Notes: generated by a model from the letters alone, not told the origin. Counted from the first letter of the stretch, positions 46,061 through 58,272 are shown. The stretch is DNA of 64,000 bases from Rhizophagus clarus (GCA_015698045.1 BLAL01000215.1:2170001-2234000), one strand, 5' to 3'. Numbers and translations: made by a program.

Positions 46061-47184
46061 TTTGAAAGTATAAAATTCGCAGAACTTTTTTTCAAGATAT
46101 TATAGGAAACAAAGAAAAAAACATATATATATAAAATATATATATATATATTTATTCTACAATTTTTTAAAAAATTGTTCTTGCTAGTTCTAATAAAAGG
46201 TCGAAGTGTAATTTATTTCATAAAAACGTTAAAATATATAAATTAAAGCAAGCTTCTCAAAGGGGAAGGAGAAAAAAAAGCCAACTTCTATTTTGAGATG
46301 AAACCCTCGGGGAGTTTCAATGACAATTCTATTAATATAATTCATCAAAAATTTTTAATTGGACATTACTATTTATGTTTCCGTTTCCGTACGATAAGCG
46401 AAATCTCATTTTAAAATTATTGTTGTACAATTGAAAACGATACAAACAATTCCAAATGCAACATAAACATTTTACATACATATGTTTCAATTGTTTCATG
46501 TATTCTGTAATTTCTGTAACGTGACTTGACTTTAATCAATTCTTGGCATTTATGCGTGATTTATTGTTTGTCATATTGACATTTTTAAAGTATTTTATTG
46601 TTTCTTCTGTGAAGAAATCTGTATTTTTAAAAAAAGAAAAAGTAATTTCGATTCTCCAAGTTTCTAAAAGTGGAAATTTTTGTATTATGCAACGATATCT
46701 CCAAATTTCTATAAAAGGTTACATCGTTTTATTACTTAAACGGCAATATCTGATATTCACTTAATGGATATTATGTAATATCATATACCCGAAGGATACT
46801 TGAAGGATGAGCGGGATGAGCTTTTTTAAAAAAGGATAAATTTTTGGATTATGGAAATTACTTTGGTTGAAAATCATAACCAATTAAAGCTAATTTAACG
46901 GAATTTTTAATTTACATTTAAAATAATGTTTCACTGGCTTTTTTTTATTTATAATTGTAATAAAAAATTGGCTGATGTTACTTTTACGTAATTATAATAC
47001 AGCATTTATTATCCTAGATTACTAGATTACCGAGATTTTGTCAGCCCCTGTATAATCTGAATATAATCTGAATAATTATTTATTGTCATTCTCGTGTACA
47101 ATAACTAAATACAGTTTACGCATCCAGTGCGTGTAAATTAAAAATTTAAAGATCCAAAAATAGTCCTTTTATCATTACTGATCT
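46061..47184. other. Intergenic between KCH1 and the MARVEL-like gene
   Basis: AT-rich upstream region of KCH1, with a TA microsatellite at 46120-46150. No convincing gene. Confidence 0.4.
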
Positions 47185-48086
47185 TTAATTACAAAAATAT
47201 GGGCCCAATCTTTTCAGAACAGGTGGTGTAGATAACTCGGTACTATCTGTACTAAGTGGTATGCCACCAATTTCTTCTTCTTGGATTTCCAATCCATAAT
47301 AACAAAAACATAGTACAAACGTTGATAGAATCATCATTCCACTATTTATCCACATGAATATAAAATTATTTCTACGAATTGTACATGCGTATGATGATTT
47401 TGAACATGAGACTTCATCATCTTTTAATTCATTAATAGTTAAAACTGTATATGCTGCCGGTAATATTATCCATATTATTGCTATTATACTGTGAAAAAAA
47501 AAGTTATTCTCTGAATTTTAAAAAACAAAAAAAAAACAAAAATCGATTGAAAAAAAAAATCTTACAATTGTACTAATGCAGCTCCCCCATCTCCTAATAT
47601 GTTTGGTTCATTGCTTGTTAAGGAACAACACATTGATACCCCTAATATAATAAAGTTTCATATAAATTAAAATTTTTTTTTTTTTCATCTACATTCCTCA
47701 TCTTTTACTTACCAACGCTTACTATTGTCGCTATTGTCAAAAACAAATATCTAAAAAAAAAAAAAAAAAAATTTGGAAAAAAATGAATAAATAAAAGGAA
47801 TAAACAAACAAATAAATCATTTTATACCTACAAAATCTCAATCTCACTTTTAAGATTTATTTCATCTTCAATAAATGCATTTCTTTTTTTAACCGCTATT
47901 TAAAAATTAGATCAAAATAATTATTTCGTATTCAAATTTTTTTTTTTTTAAAAAAAAAAAAAATCCATAATAATTTTTTAAAAAGTTACCGAATGATAAA
48001 CATACTGTTGTCATCGATAAACAAAGTAAATAAACCAAAAGTATTATAACATACACTAAGGGTTTCTTCACGGAAAATGCTGCCAT
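47185..48086 (-). CDS. Four-helix membrane protein, MARVEL-like, five small exons
   Basis: Assembled from five exons, each too short to stand out alone: 48086-47990, 47895-47832, 47750-47713, 47641-47566 and 47488-47185. All junctions are GT-AG and keep phase, giving 192 aa. It starts MAAFSVKKPLVYVIILLVYLLCLS (helix 1). Helix 2 is LYLFLTIATIVSVGVSMCC, helix 3 LVQLIIAIIWIILPAAYTVL, helix 4 FIFMWINSGMMILSTFVLCFCYYG. A Cys pair (SCSKSSYACTIRR) lies in the last loop. The short tail is acidic and ends in a Pro/Ser-rich stretch (STELSTPPVLKRLGP). Four-helix layout and size fit MARVEL-like proteins, as for the two genes at 22-26 kb. Exon phase agreement and an uninterrupted frame make the model credible. 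Confidence 0.7.
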
Positions 48087-51000
48087 ATTTTACGATTGAA
48101 TCAAAAAAGAAAGTATTTGGTAAAAAAAAAAAAAAAAAAATCGGTTTTAAAAAGGAAAATGTTTAGATTGTTTAAATATTAGTCTATTGAGCTAATTTTT
48201 TTTTTTTTTTCCTGGGGGGGTTGGCTGAAAACTTGTAGTCACCTTATTTATACAATTTCATAATTTAAGGAATTGTCTGTCTGATGATTATACCATTATA
48301 AGTTAGTGGCTAAAAATAGAAAATTCAAAGTTTAAATTTAATAAATGGTAATTTACCCTGCATGATGATTTCACATTGTCTCTATGAAAACGAGAATCGA
48401 AGAATTCTCTAAAAACTACTTTTTTTATGTAAATAATGAATGATATTATTATATAAATGAATTCTTAGTATTTTAGGATTGACATGTGTTCGAAATAAAT
48501 ATAATCAAATCACATGAAACGATGTCTTTATAGCGATCTTAATCGTCTTATAATGAGCAAGTAAGCGCGTTACTAAATCAAACAATAAAGGGAGTAACCC
48601 ACATATGGCTAGAAAAAAATTTTCTGATTTCGTGAATTCAACTTTTGCTTTGTCAACTTTTTTTCACATGATAGTTACGGTAAAATTATCACAAATCCTA
48701 GGTTATCAAGGCGTCAGATGTGATGTCATGTTACTTAATAAAGCGATCCGATTGTTTATATAATATATACATATTCAATTGTTTTATCGTCATATCCCTT
48801 TTTTTTGTTTGAGGATTTTAGAGAATTAAAGTGTAGTTTACATCAAGAATGTTCAATTTTTAAGCTTTAATCTTTTAATTAAAAATGATATAAAAATAAG
48901 TTAAGCTTTTAAGGATCTGCAGTATATTAAAAAGTCATGTTTTTAATTAAATATAATAAAAGGTTTAGTTCTTACAATAATGTTTATACAAGTTTCACTT
49001 GTAATTTATAATATTTTCTTAAATATTAACATTATATGTAATAATAGTAAAAGTATATATTATAATACTAAAAATTTTTTTATCTATATTAAACAAATTG
49101 TAATATATTTTTTTTTTAATTAATAATATAATACAATGTGTTAAGAAAAAGTTGTACAGATTAAAACTTATATATTTCAGTAATTATAAATGTTATGAAA
49201 CTAAAATTTTATTATAAGAAATTTATAATATATTTTATTACAGATAGCTATCAAAAGTATACAAATATTTTTTTTTACTAAAATATACTGATTATTATAT
49301 ATTAATGTAATATAAATTAATGTATTATTCTGTACTTACTGTTATAACAAACAACTTTTATATTTCATATTTTTCAGAATTTTTTAAAAATATGAGAATA
49401 CTTATTGCAAAAAAATCTATGATTTATACAAATAGCACTCAAATAGCATAATAAATAGTTAGAAATTAACATAATTTGCTTATTATTAATCCAATTATTA
49501 TATATTTACCATCATTTGAATCGTCTTAATAAGATGAATACAATAAGCTAAAGATCATGAAAATCCAATTATTGAATTAAAAATATAATACTAGGAAATC
49601 TAAATATTTAAAGCATAATAGTTATACATTGAATATTGATCATATAAATCTGGTTTTATTATTATTCTATTTCTCTCATATAAATAAATTTAATGAATAT
49701 AAAATCATGAATTTTCAATTATTAGATATTAAAATATCTTTAAATGTCTGTATATTTTTAATAACCATCTGTAAATATTAAAAATTTAATATTGATTTAT
49801 AAATAATAGATATTATATTTTTAAAAAAAATAAAATAAATATTTTATTAAAAATAGTATTACAATCATGTGATATATCTTAACAATTGCTTTAAAAACTT
49901 AAAATCAAATATATTTCAATCAATAATACTCCAATTTTTATGATTTAAAAACCATTAGATTTATCTAAATGAAATGAATCTAATAATCTATAAAGCAATA
50001 TTTTCTAATTATTAGATTATAAATTAATATTATCAACATTTTGATTACTAACTTTAATAAATATTATTTCAATAAATATAAAACTTGAAATTTAATTAAA
50101 CTTGATAAGACAAATCTAAATAAACTAAAAATCATTATTATCTAATTATTAAATAGTAAAAAAATATAATTTAAAATAATATTAAAATTTTATATATAAA
50201 AAAAAAGATAAAATGTTAAATTATATATATATAAACATAAAATTTTAATAAATGTAGATTCTTAATATTTTAGTATTACTGTATATTACAAATCACAGTA
50301 CCTTTCTATGCATAGTATTTTTTTTCTTTTACCTAATAAAAAGTTCCATTTTCTATTAATTTTATTATTTAATAAATTTAATTTTGTTCAAATATTATAT
50401 AAAAATAATTTTTTGATTACTATACAACCTTTTAAATACATTCTATTCATAATAAAAATTTGAGTTATTAATATAGTGGTACAAGATTAACTTTCAGGAA
50501 TTTATAAGATGTCTAAAATATTATGTCTATGATATATGGTATATTATTCAATTCTTTTATTTTTTAAAAAGTTAAGTTATTATTACTATTATAATAACAG
50601 TTTTAAATAATTTTTAAATGGAAATAGTAAAAATAAATTTTTTTATAATACTGTAATTTATAGTTTTTTTTTATATAAAACAAGATCCTGCTTTACTTCT
50701 AATAAAGGTTTTCAGAATTATAAAGTAAAATTTATATCAAAATTAAATTTTAAGTCACTTAATAATTAAGGATAAAATTATATATATAATAAATAAAGAT
50801 CCCTAGTTTTATAAGGTAAAATTAAAAAAGGTTTCTAATTCTATAAAATAAAAATTAAATATTAATCTATATAGATTTCAGTATATAATAAAGTAAAACT
50901 GTTTATGAATTTTGATATTTACCTTATACTTATATATTTAATAATACCAAATTTGTGATATTCAGTTTATATAATATTTACAATAATTGTATTTGATAAT

Positions 51001-51400
51001 TATCAGCAGGTTTTTTTTATTATAAAATAATAGTTTAATATAAAATCAAATTGAAAGTTTTTTATTTAAAATATTTAAATAATAATTCATATCAAATAGT
51101 TAGATAAAGTATATTTTAAGTAATTATAGTGAATACAAGTTATATTATATAGCGAAGTTATAACAAACTTATTAGAAGGATAATAATATATAGGTAAGTT
51201 TTAAGTAGTATAATTGTAAAATATTAGATAAAGACTATGTAATAACATTTTTGAATTATAAGTAGAAGTTACGCCACAATTAAGCAATAATATGTATATG
51301 TAATCATTATAATGTGAAAATAAATTATAATTTCATATTAAATTCATTAAATAATGATATAGTAGTAAAATAAAATTCATTTTTAATCCAATAATTTTCT
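48087..51400. other. Extremely AT-rich island
   Basis: From about 48900 the sequence is overwhelmingly A/T with few CG or GC words. Recurrent phrases such as TTTCAATTATTAGAT, ATCTAATTATTA and AAATCTAAATA suggest decayed tandem or transposon sequence. There are no open frames of note. Confidence 0.5.
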
Positions 51401-52013
51401 TCATTTGTCTTTTACTCATCCATCTTATTGCATACAAAATGGACTTTATTTGTTTGATCAATAACAGTTATTAGAAAAATTCTTCTCTATTATTAATCAT
51501 TTGTAAAAAGTAGACTAAAAAGTGGATATTCTAAAATAACATATTTTTGATTAATCTCTTTAAACTAAAATATAATAATAAAGGCATAATACTTATTATT
51601 ATTTGCTTTGTGATGAAAAATAGATTGAATCTTGTCAAACAATTCATTATATTCTTCATCTTGGATTGTTACTATATCGCCAAATCTTATTACAACCTTT
51701 TCTTTATTCCAAAAGCATTTTCTGTAATGTAGGACACCATTTCATACCAAGTTAGTAATGTATTGATTAATACCATATAAAGACCAATTTTATTATATGA
51801 TATAGATAGTTCAGTTATAATTATCTGATGGAAAAAATTTGATGAATTTTTGATATTCTTTAGAGAAATTCTTTTTTTTAAATGAATATTATTAAAATTA
51901 CCTATTGATAAGGGGCATGCCAGAAATTAGCTGATTTAATAAAGAGGTAGGGGGGTTAACCTAAAAATCAGATTCCTATAATTGGCTATAAATTATATAA
52001 TATATATAATATA

Positions 52014-52171
52014 TGGGGTCTTTGCAATAGAAAGGTACGAAACTTAAAAAAATTTTTAAATTTACTTTATATGCTAATTATGTTTTTTATACTAAAATAA
52101 ATGTAAATTTAATATTAATTAAATTTTTATTTTTTTTTGAGTTTCGTACCTTTCTATTGCAAAGACCCCCA
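52014..52171. mobile_element. MITE, 158 bp, nested in the transposase relic
   Basis: The ends TGGGGTCTTTGCAATAGAAA and the complementary right end (with one extra G) are inverted repeats of about 31 bp, flanked by TA on each side. The interior is AT-rich and noncoding. TA flanks suggest a Tc1/mariner-type origin. Confidence 0.85.
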
Positions 52172-52264
52172 TATTATTATTATTTATATATATTAAAATA
52201 GATTTTTGCAATTATCTAGCCATCTTAACTAAATTTTTTTTTGTTTTATAGAATTTAATAAAGG

Positions 52265-52328
52265 CTATAAAACAAAAAAAAATCATAAAAATAAGATAGA
52301 TTATAAAACAAAAAAAAATCATAAAAAT
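52265..52328. repeat. Direct repeat, two copies 37 bp apart
   Basis: Two identical copies of about 26 bp (TATAAAACAAAAAAAAATCA...) start at 52265 and 52302. This is probably a local duplication in AT-rich relic DNA. Confidence 0.7.
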
Positions 52329-54114
52329 TGAATTACTAGATCCCAAGTTAATTATATAAATATAATTATATATATTATTATATATTTTTTTAGCCAATTA
52401 AAATATGATCAGGTAGGGGGTAAAGGGGTAAAAGTTACTAATTGAAGAAAATCAGCTGATTTCTAGTATATTTCTAATTGATTAGAAGAAAATAAAAAAT
52501 TATAGGCTACATAATTAAGACAAGAATAATATATTATTTTACCTGTTTTTTTATTATTATAATTAGTTTCATCAAATAGTTTATCTTTAGTAATAAATTA
52601 ACCGTTAAATAACTTTTTACAAGTGCTCTTTTTTAATGCAAAAAATCCACTATAAAATCATAAAAATCTTTTATCTATTCTACCATCAATGAGATATCAA
52701 ATAGCAAAACTTATATTATATCATTTCAGTAAATCTAATTTTATTACCTTGTGATTAATTTTTAGTACTATTGATTTAAATACCCTGTGTACCATTTTTT
52801 TTATTCTTATTTGAGTATTTCTTAATGTTGCATAAGTATGAGCATGAAGACAAAAATGAAAATTAATATGAAGATTCGGTAGATTAACAAATTCTTTAAA
52901 AACCTATAATAATAATTTACTTATTAGTAAATTATTCATAAATAAGCATAAATAATATAAATTACTTTTAACAAAATTGTTATTTCAGCTTTAAGACATC
53001 GCTTTAAATTAACTATTTTTATTGTTTGTACTATATATATCCAACATTTAATAATAACTTTAGGTACATAATCTCTTCATTATATATTTATTTGTTACTG
53101 TATAGTCTCTAATTTGTTGCTTTTTAGATATAAGAATTTCAAAAAATGATAAAGAATAAATGGCATTATCATTGCCAAATACAAATAATCTGACATCATG
53201 AAACTTTCATGATGAGTAATAAAATTAGGTAAATGACACTATACAAAAGGTTTTTTGAAATTTTTTCATACTTTCAGAAAAGCTACCTTTCCTTTTTGTG
53301 AAAGCAAATTTACTATAATCTTTAAAAGTTTTCCAATTTTACCAGCAGTTGTGTGATAAATATCCTAAAGTGTTTAGAAATATTTTTCACATTTTAATTC
53401 ATCTAAAATACTCTGTTTAATTCATAATCTATATTTAAAACTCATTTGTTTTTTTCCAGATATTGTATATTCATTGGCAATTTGAATAGATTCTGAATCT
53501 ATCATTTGCTTATATTAAGACAATAAGACAAAATCTTGATTGTTATCAGTATATAAATCCTTATTAATAGAACAAGTACAGTATCTCTTATTTGCTCCTT
53601 GTCTCAATACTCCTGCTAAATCATTGCCTTGTAGCAAATTGGCAGTTACTACTCCTAACCCTACAACAACTTATACATCTTGCCTTTGTATACTTATTAC
53701 CTTACTCTTTTCCAATTCCTTAAATTCTTTAACAAATAGAAGCATGAATTCATCAAAACTACCACCGAAAGGTACAAAACTAATTATAAAATGATTCTTA
53801 ACCAATTTATAATAATTAGTTGTTATATTACTAAATTGAATATATACGTCATTTAATGAATGGTATATATTACAGTATATCTCAAAATTGTCATAATAAA
53901 TATCAAAAAAATTTTGTATACAGGTAAGAATAAAGTTGATGGATTATTTATTGATATATAGTGTGCAGGGTGTAAATAAAATATGTTTATATCTTTAATT
54001 TGCCAGTAGTTTTTATATTTGTAAATTATTTCTTTCATATTAAGTTTATCAGGAGTAAGTGGTTAGTTCAAATTTGACAATTTAACTGTTGCCTTTTTAA
54101 GAATAGCTAAAGGA

Positions 54115-54335
54115 TAATGAGTCGTCAGAGCTGACCTCTGGTCACGCTAGGCTAAAGCCCCAGTATACATCCCAACTCCGTTGGAACTCATATCAGATCT
54201 TCTATCCAGTTAGCCTCCCAGCGCCTTTACAGCGCGTCTCTAACAATACCATAGATAAATACCATATCCCTTGGTACGACCTCCTATATATACCTCTTGT
54301 ACCAACTTCATACCAGTCCTCGTACTAGAAAACAT
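54115..54335. other. GC-richer island of unknown origin
   Basis: This segment (GAGTCGTCAGAGCTGACC, CTAGGCTAAAGCCCC, GCGCCTTTACAGCGCG, then a TATATATACC box) stands out from its AT-rich surroundings. A solo LTR or other retroelement end is possible because of the TATA-like box, but no terminal TG/CA pair or target duplication was fixed. No coding frame. Confidence 0.4.
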
Positions 54336-54496
54336 ATCAAATAACCATCAAAATCACGAAATAAAGGCAAAATCATACACAATAATAGTTTGGTACTTTA
54401 CAGAAACCTTGAAAATATGAGCGATGTTGAATTGATACGGGTACGATATAAATTTCATGTCATAATGGTATCAATTTCTGTGATGATATTGTTATA

Positions 54497-54850
54497 ATGT
54501 TGATTTGATATCGTTACTTCATCACCATAATTTATCGTGAAAATATCGTGATGATATCTATTCAAAAGAATATCAAATCGGCACAGTCTTGATATCATTA
54601 CGATGTTGGTAATTTCAAAAAAAAGGATAATATATTTGCGATATTGATTTGATATCGTCACTTCATCCCACAATTTATCGCCGAGATATCGTGACAACAT
54701 TTATTTAAAAAAATATCTGATCGGTATAGTCTTGATATCGTTACGATATTGGTAATTTCAGGGATAAAAAAAGATGTATTTACAATATTGATTTGATATC
54801 GTCACTTCATTGCCGCAACTTATTTGTGGTATCACAACTCATCTGCAATA
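54497..54850. repeat. 144-bp satellite, about 2.4 copies
   Basis: The landmark TTGATTTGATATCG(T/C)(T/C)ACTTCAT recurs with TGATTTGATA beginning at 54501, 54645 and 54789, exactly 144 bp apart. Each full unit also contains TATCGTGA, (A/C)AGTCTTGATATC and TTACGAT(G/A)TTGGTAATTTCA. The third copy breaks off after about 60 bp. The array is rich in GATATC dyads. Confidence 0.85.
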
Positions 54851-54967
54851 CCGCAAATATTAAACTTTTTTTTTTTTACAACTTTTATATGTATAACGTA
54901 CTGCCATATTATTAAAATAAAATTCTGATATTTTTATACGATTAAGCAAGATTACATAAAAATATAC

Positions 54968-55110
54968 TATGGGACTTTGACTACTTCCGTATGTTGCCGC
55001 CACAGAGGTTGTTGAGATTGCGGTTGCAAAGGCTTCCAAATTTTAATAAGAGAATTCTTTTTACGAATTTCTTATTCTTGTATAGGTTTATTATGATATT
55101 GAGAAGACAT
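54968..55110 (-). pseudogene. Truncated duplicate of the Q/P-rich gene at 58.3 kb
   Basis: From the ATG at 55110 it reads MSSQYHNKPIQE, stop, EIRKKNSLIKIWKPLQPQSQQP, closely following MSSQDLDKEQGIRKKGSLIKHWQPSQ of the gene at 58272. The upstream DNA is also alike (TTGATCTTA(T/C)CACATCATGATCGA, then GATTAATATGG), so promoter and first exon were duplicated together. The in-frame stop and loss of the rest make it a pseudogene. Confidence 0.8.
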
Positions 55111-56273
55111 TTTTAAAACTTGTTTGATAATGATTCTACAGGTTAAAATGTGAGTCAAAAATTTTTTTTTTCTTCTCATTTTTTTTTATTATTATAAATC
55201 AATTCTTTCATTCCTTATTTTTGCATTGATCTTATCACATCATGATCGAGTATGATTAATATGGTGGTCAATTTCGAAAGAAAAAATATATTTTTTTTGA
55301 TATACTTTGATGTATTTTCCATATGATTTTAGATATTGAGAATTTGGTAAGAGAAGAGTTTTTTTAATTACTACTTTAACGAAATGTACTAACACTTGTT
55401 CTTTTTTTTAGACAGGTTCAAAGCATGGGATTTCAACTGGAGCTCAGGGGTGTAGATTTCGGTGGGTATTTTATAATATTTTTTTTTTTAAATCTTTTTT
55501 TTTTAATGTACTATTACTAACAGTTCGTTTCTTTGGAATTTTTCTATTTTGTAAATTATACTAGTAGTTTATGTATTATTATTTAGCCGTATAATAAAAT
55601 AATTTATTGGCATTTTAAAATATATTAATCATGTTTTGTCAATCTTTACAAAATTGTGAAAATTATCATAAAATGGTTTTAAATACATTGTCAGGATGAC
55701 ATATTTTATGATATTCTGGTAAGCATCGGAAATGGGTTTTAATGTAGTTTTCAAAATGATTTTTTATTATGTAAAATGTCTTACAACCATATTAAAATTC
55801 GAATTTTAAGTACATTTATGATATCATAAAAGTATCATACGATATCTTGAAAAAATTGCCTTGTCCAGTAAAAGTAGTCTCATTTTATTTACGAATGTAT
55901 ATTTTAATATACAGTATTTGAAATGTATTAGAGACATTATTCTATTCAATACATTTACTAAATTTTATCGATATGGTTAATAAAATTTTAAAATCGGAAT
56001 GACTTTAATAATAATTCGTGACGATTTATCAGTAAATTGATCCACGATCGGTAGACGATTATTTGCATGATATGTTTACTATTCAGACACAATTCAATAC
56101 ATAATAAATTATATATATATTAAGCAAAATTATTGATATGAACTTTATTTATGATTAAAAGTGTTAATAATAAAAGTATTAATAATGTAAATGTTAAGTA
56201 TAATTACTAAATTATAGCTCTTCTATGCTAAATATTTATTATAAACTATTGATCGAATAAAAAAATCAAAGTG
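55111..56273. other. Intergenic, AT-rich
   Basis: It contains the duplicated promoter-like segment (55200-55290) and otherwise no supportable gene. A short plus-strand piece near 55415-55465 (SMGFQLELRGVDFG) has splice-like borders but no partner exons. Confidence 0.35.
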
Positions 56274-56446
56274 CTATAACATTATAAGACCATCAAGTTT
56301 CCACGAATATTTATTTTCTATCCCTTTTGTTCTTAGAGTATTAAAAATCTTCCAGAACTTTAAAGTATTATCGTCACCACCAGCTCCAGCTACAATGTCC
56401 TCTCCATTTGGAGAAATATAAAAATAAAGGACGTGATAAAAATGTA
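56274..56446 (-). pseudogene. C-terminal WD40 fragment of a Cdc20/Cdh1 (Fizzy) protein
   Basis: One frame reads HVLYFYISPNGEDIVAGAGG, DDNTLKFWKIFNTLRTKG and ends in a stop at 56274. This matches the last WD40 blade of APC/C activators ([27 protein letters not shown] in the family). Nothing upstream continues the propeller, so it is a captured or duplicated fragment. It could be spliced as a terminal exon of something upstream, but the neighbouring gene already ends in a stop at 56508. Confidence 0.65.
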
Positions 56447-56507
56447 AAATGATACATAATAAAAATATATTATATAAAATTTATAATAACGCTTCTCACT
56501 AGCCTTC

Positions 56508-58272
56508 TTAATTTGCAATCTTCTTAGTTACTTTTTTTTTATGCTTTCTTTGCTCTCTTTCATCATTATTATTCTTTTCGTCATCATCTTCGGGAAATGA
56601 CCTTGCAACACTTATGTAATAATGAGACAGCTCCATTGATTTTGTAACATCTATTTTATCAGTACAAGCAAAGTCCAAATTTATTGTATATAAATCTGTA
56701 TTTGCCATAAAAAAGTTGCGACGAGCTGTCTTGTCATCATCCACCTTCTCACTTAAACATCTAATCCCGTAAATAATAACATTTTGGAGTGCTCTTTCCA
56801 TTTCTTCTGATAGTTCATTTGAAACACATGTCAATCACTGACGAAATATAGTTGAAACTGAAACTTTAGATTTTAACTGGGAAATATTATCGTTAGTGCA
56901 ACTATTCTGATATGCGAAACCTATATTTGACCATAATTCGCTCCTCCATCCATCAAAAACTTTTTGAAAATGTTTGCCCATAAAACTAATTTTTTGTTTG
57001 TTTTCTTTCTTCTTAGAAAAATGCGGAAATAATTTACTAATTATATCTTCTATCATTAAATTTCTAGAAAAATGATCAAGGTATCGAGTACAAAGGAATA
57101 GTGCTTTTAATTCAACATAAATGATATCTAAGATCCATTTTGGGAGAGAACTATAATTATTTTCTAATATTTCACTCATCTGTTTTTGACTATATTCGCG
57201 ACTGGTTGTAGGTTCCGTATATTTATCTGGAACATTCACGTTTGGTCTTGAGGAAGGACTTCTGGGGTAGTGACGTTCTTTAGTAACATATTGAGACGGC
57301 AACTCCAAATTGTTATTTATGAGTTGTCGTTCAAAATTATCCCTATAATAAAAATAAATGGGCTCAGAATATATGAATTATAAATATTACAGATTTACTA
57401 TATATATTTACATTGGAGTGCAGCTCTTCAAAGGCAGAGAACGCAGCGGGGAATGTGGTGACGTCGCCGGAGAGGATTCCAGTGATGTTATTGTTGATAT
57501 GGGACTTTGACTTTTCCTGTATTTCTCGGTTATAAAATTGATATAATCAGATAAAATTAGGCCGAATTCATCCGCTATTTTCTTTTTAGTTTTATAGGGA
57601 TCTGGAGATATATTTATTATTTCCTCAATTCTCAAGAACTCCTTTTTTAGCATTTTGTCTACAATTATTAAATATCAAGGTAAATGAACTATTCATATCA
57701 CAAAAAGAAAGAATAATGAATTTCAATTATAGGTCACTTATTTTTTCTTCATCATCAATTTGTTAAGGAGGTTGAGGTGGTAATTGAGGTAAGTATTGTT
57801 GAGATTGTTGAAAAGGTGATTGCGACCATTGGTATTCATGATGTGGCCATTGACATTGCTGATTTTGTTGAGGTTGTTGAGGTTGTTGAGGCCATTGAGG
57901 TAGAGGTGGTTGCGTCCATTGAGGTTGAGATTGTTGAGGTTGTTGAGGCCATTGAGATTGAGGTGGTTGTGGCCATTGAAATTGAGATTGTTGAGGTTGT
58001 TGAGGCCATTGAGATTGAGGTGGTTGCGACCATTGAAATTGAAATTGTTGAGGTTGTCGCGGCCACTGAAGTAGAGTTTGGGGTTGAGATTGTTGCGGTT
58101 GTTGAGATTGAGGTTGTTGCGGTTGATGAGATTGGGGTTGTTGCAGCTGTTGAGGTTGTTGCGGCCATTGAGACTGAAGTTGTTGATATTGCAGTTGCGA
58201 TGGCTGCCAATGTTTAATAAGAGAACCTTTTTTACGAATTCCTTGTTCTTTATCAAGATCTTGAGAAGACAT
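56508..58272 (-). pseudogene. Q/P/W-rich lineage-specific gene with two in-frame stops
   Basis: Exons on the minus strand: 58272-57738, 57658-57412 and 57342-56508; both introns are GT-AG with continuous phase. Exon 1 encodes MSSQ-LDKEQGIRKKGSLIKHW and then about 140 residues of WPQQPQQ-type repeats, interrupted by TAA at 57765-57763 just before QIDDEEKI. Exon 2 (MLKKEFLRIEEIINISPDPY...) is intact. Exon 3 (DNFERQLINNN, PKWILDIIYVELKALFLCTRYL, FQKVFDGWRSELWSNIG) is cut by TGA at 56837-56835, yet the same frame stays open for 108 codons more (ELSEEMERALQNVIIYGIRC ... KKKVTKKIAN). Both stops are one C-to-T change from sense codons. Either a recent pseudogene or, less likely, stop readthrough. 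Function unknown. Confidence 0.65.
57763..58210 (-). repeat. Coding minisatellite of Gln/Pro/Trp-rich units
   Basis: Imperfect repeats encode units such as WPQQPQQSQFQWPQPPQSQ, with lengths of about 45-57 bp. The long shadow frames on both strands (Asn/Leu-rich, Val/Glu/Ile-rich, Thr/Ser-rich) are products of this repeat and not genes. Confidence 0.8.

Larger units (their letters stand above)
51400..54050 (-). pseudogene. Relic of a large DNA-transposon transposase (CACTA/KDZ-like)
   Basis: Reading the minus strand from about 54050 down, protein-like pieces appear in order: FEIYCNIYHSLNDVYIQF, NYYKLVKNHFIISFVPFGG, SFDEFMLLFVKEFKELEK, GLGVVTANLLQGNDLAGV, GANKRYCTCSINKD, DIYHTTAGKIGKLLK, HHESFMMSDYLYLAMIMPF, LPNLHINFHFCLHA, YATLRNTQIRIKKMVHRVF, and finally IWRYSNNPR/RFGDIVTIQDEEY near 51690. 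Many stops and frameshifts interrupt them. The order (promised-land motif QGN-LAG with a Cys pair, then H-S-SD-L) fits Tnp2/CACTA- or KDZ-type transposases; the exact superfamily is inference. A MITE sits inside. Confidence 0.65.
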
